From NCBI RefSeq assembly GCF_028583425.1, contig NC_072805.1, positions 19,540,001 through 19,604,000 of the forward strand: a stretch of DNA of 64,000 nt, written 5' to 3'. Source of the stretch: Eublepharis macularius. Its lineage: Eukaryota; Chordata; Lepidosauria; Squamata; Eublepharidae. The notes under the pieces were generated by a model. It had not been told where the DNA came from. It worked only from the letters and a program-made list of their open reading frames with translations, and ran no database searches. Shown here in pieces: positions 63,378-64,000 of this stretch; within the stretch, counting starts at the first letter, position 1; each line of letters starts with the position of its first letter. A program made the position numbers and the translations under genes.

Positions 63378-63865
63378 GTTCGTGTTGAACGCCCTTAGCC
63401 TGGTTACAGTTGCTGCTGCTCTCTTATATTTATGCTGAGCTGAAGTGTAACAACATGTTTGAAATAGGATTTTCATTTCAGCCCCTGCCCCCACCCAAAT
63501 GAATGCTCAGAGTTTTCTAAGCAGAAACTCTTCTTCAGTGGGAAAGGCGGGTGAGAACAGCCACTGCAAAATAGTTCTGCACTCTTCCAAAGCTATTTAT
63601 CTTTCTCTTGCTCCCTTTCTGAACATGCAATCAGATTTTAAGCTGACTGCAAGATTTATGTCATGTGTATCAATAATGTCTTGGGTTTTTTTTTAATTAG
63701 AAAAATTAAATCCTGTTCCTTGTGCATTATAATCCTAATATTAAAAACATACCAATTACAGTAAAACCCTGTTTATACCCTGCCCAAGAAAATGCCTGCA
63801 AGTGAAACCTGCCAAAAAGCCCTTGCAAATAAACAGCCTCATAACATCTCCAAAAACGTTGTTAT
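63378..63865. other. intron, nothing recognised
   Basis: No exon or named repeat. Confidence 0.4.
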
Positions 63866-63866
63866 T

Positions 63867-63897
<31 letters not shown>

Positions 63898-64000
63898 GCG
63901 TGCTTATATACTCCTCTTCTAGACAGATTAGCGCCCCACTCAGAGTGGTGAACAAGGTCAGTGGTGTTGTTATCCCCACAATACAGCTGGGAAGTTTGGC
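63866..64000 (-). repeat. (GTA)n run and reversed tRNA SINE (type 4), cut by window end
   Basis: A GTA repeat of about 11 units (63,866-63,897) precedes GTGCTTATATACTCCTCTTC, GTTATCCCCACAATACAGCT, the reversed type 4 body. Confidence 0.7.

Overview
The window is vertebrate nuclear DNA, almost certainly from a squamate reptile (a gecko-like lizard is my guess, at low confidence). The evidence is the dense, mixed interspersed-repeat load: tRNA- and 5S-rRNA-derived SINEs, CR1/L2-like, RTE (BovB-like) and L1-like LINE fragments, and many non-autonomous DNA transposons. Only one protein-coding gene is supported. There is no prokaryotic content, CRISPR array or functional tRNA/rRNA gene.

The gene is ADGRG1 (GPR56), an adhesion G-protein-coupled receptor on the + strand. 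Ten coding exons are identifiable between 48,314 and 63,002, all with GT-AG introns and matching phases. Joined, they read 519 codons plus one base without a stop: signal peptide, PLL domain with its four cysteines, GAIN domain with the HL/T autoproteolysis site, tethered-agonist stalk, TM1 to TM3 and the start of TM4. The remaining exons lie beyond 64,000. The notable protein feature is that two of the four cysteines of the GPS motif are replaced together (Ser367 and Trp380). By comparison with human GPR56, which I aligned from memory, these two normally form one disulfide.

Upstream, 1-48,313 contains no coding exon I can recognise. A strong CpG island at about 8,036-8,500, ending its G+C-rich part in a consensus splice donor after 8,343, is the best candidate for a promoter and untranslated first exon, possibly of ADGRG1 itself with an intron of about 40 kb. 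The coding-start exon (48,314-48,482) also carries a 14-codon upstream ORF.

The rest is repeats, and the richest signal is a set of foldback (long-hairpin) elements. About 18 copies or fragments in several size classes (118, 158-166, 191-202, 209, 234, 343-367 bp) have ends related to GAGCCAAGCTACAAGTGACG, or at least start GAG, and most are flanked by a 3-bp TNA target duplication (TAA, TTA, TGA, TCA). Variant copies change both inverted ends in a matched way. A second foldback family (CAGGGCTTTTTTTC ends, 8-bp duplications, five copies) is a hAT-type element. Further hAT-like elements have TAGAGATGGGCACGA ends or CAGGGCTGGAT ends. A 134-bp CpG-rich hairpin at 51,456-51,589 has arms that differ at one base. 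Several insertions are nested (hAT in SINE, TNA foldback in hAT, hAT in a candidate solo LTR), which gives a relative chronology.

Coordinates of exons and of elements with target duplications are exact. Ends of diverged repeats are approximate. Family names rest on recalled features of known repeats, not on a database search.
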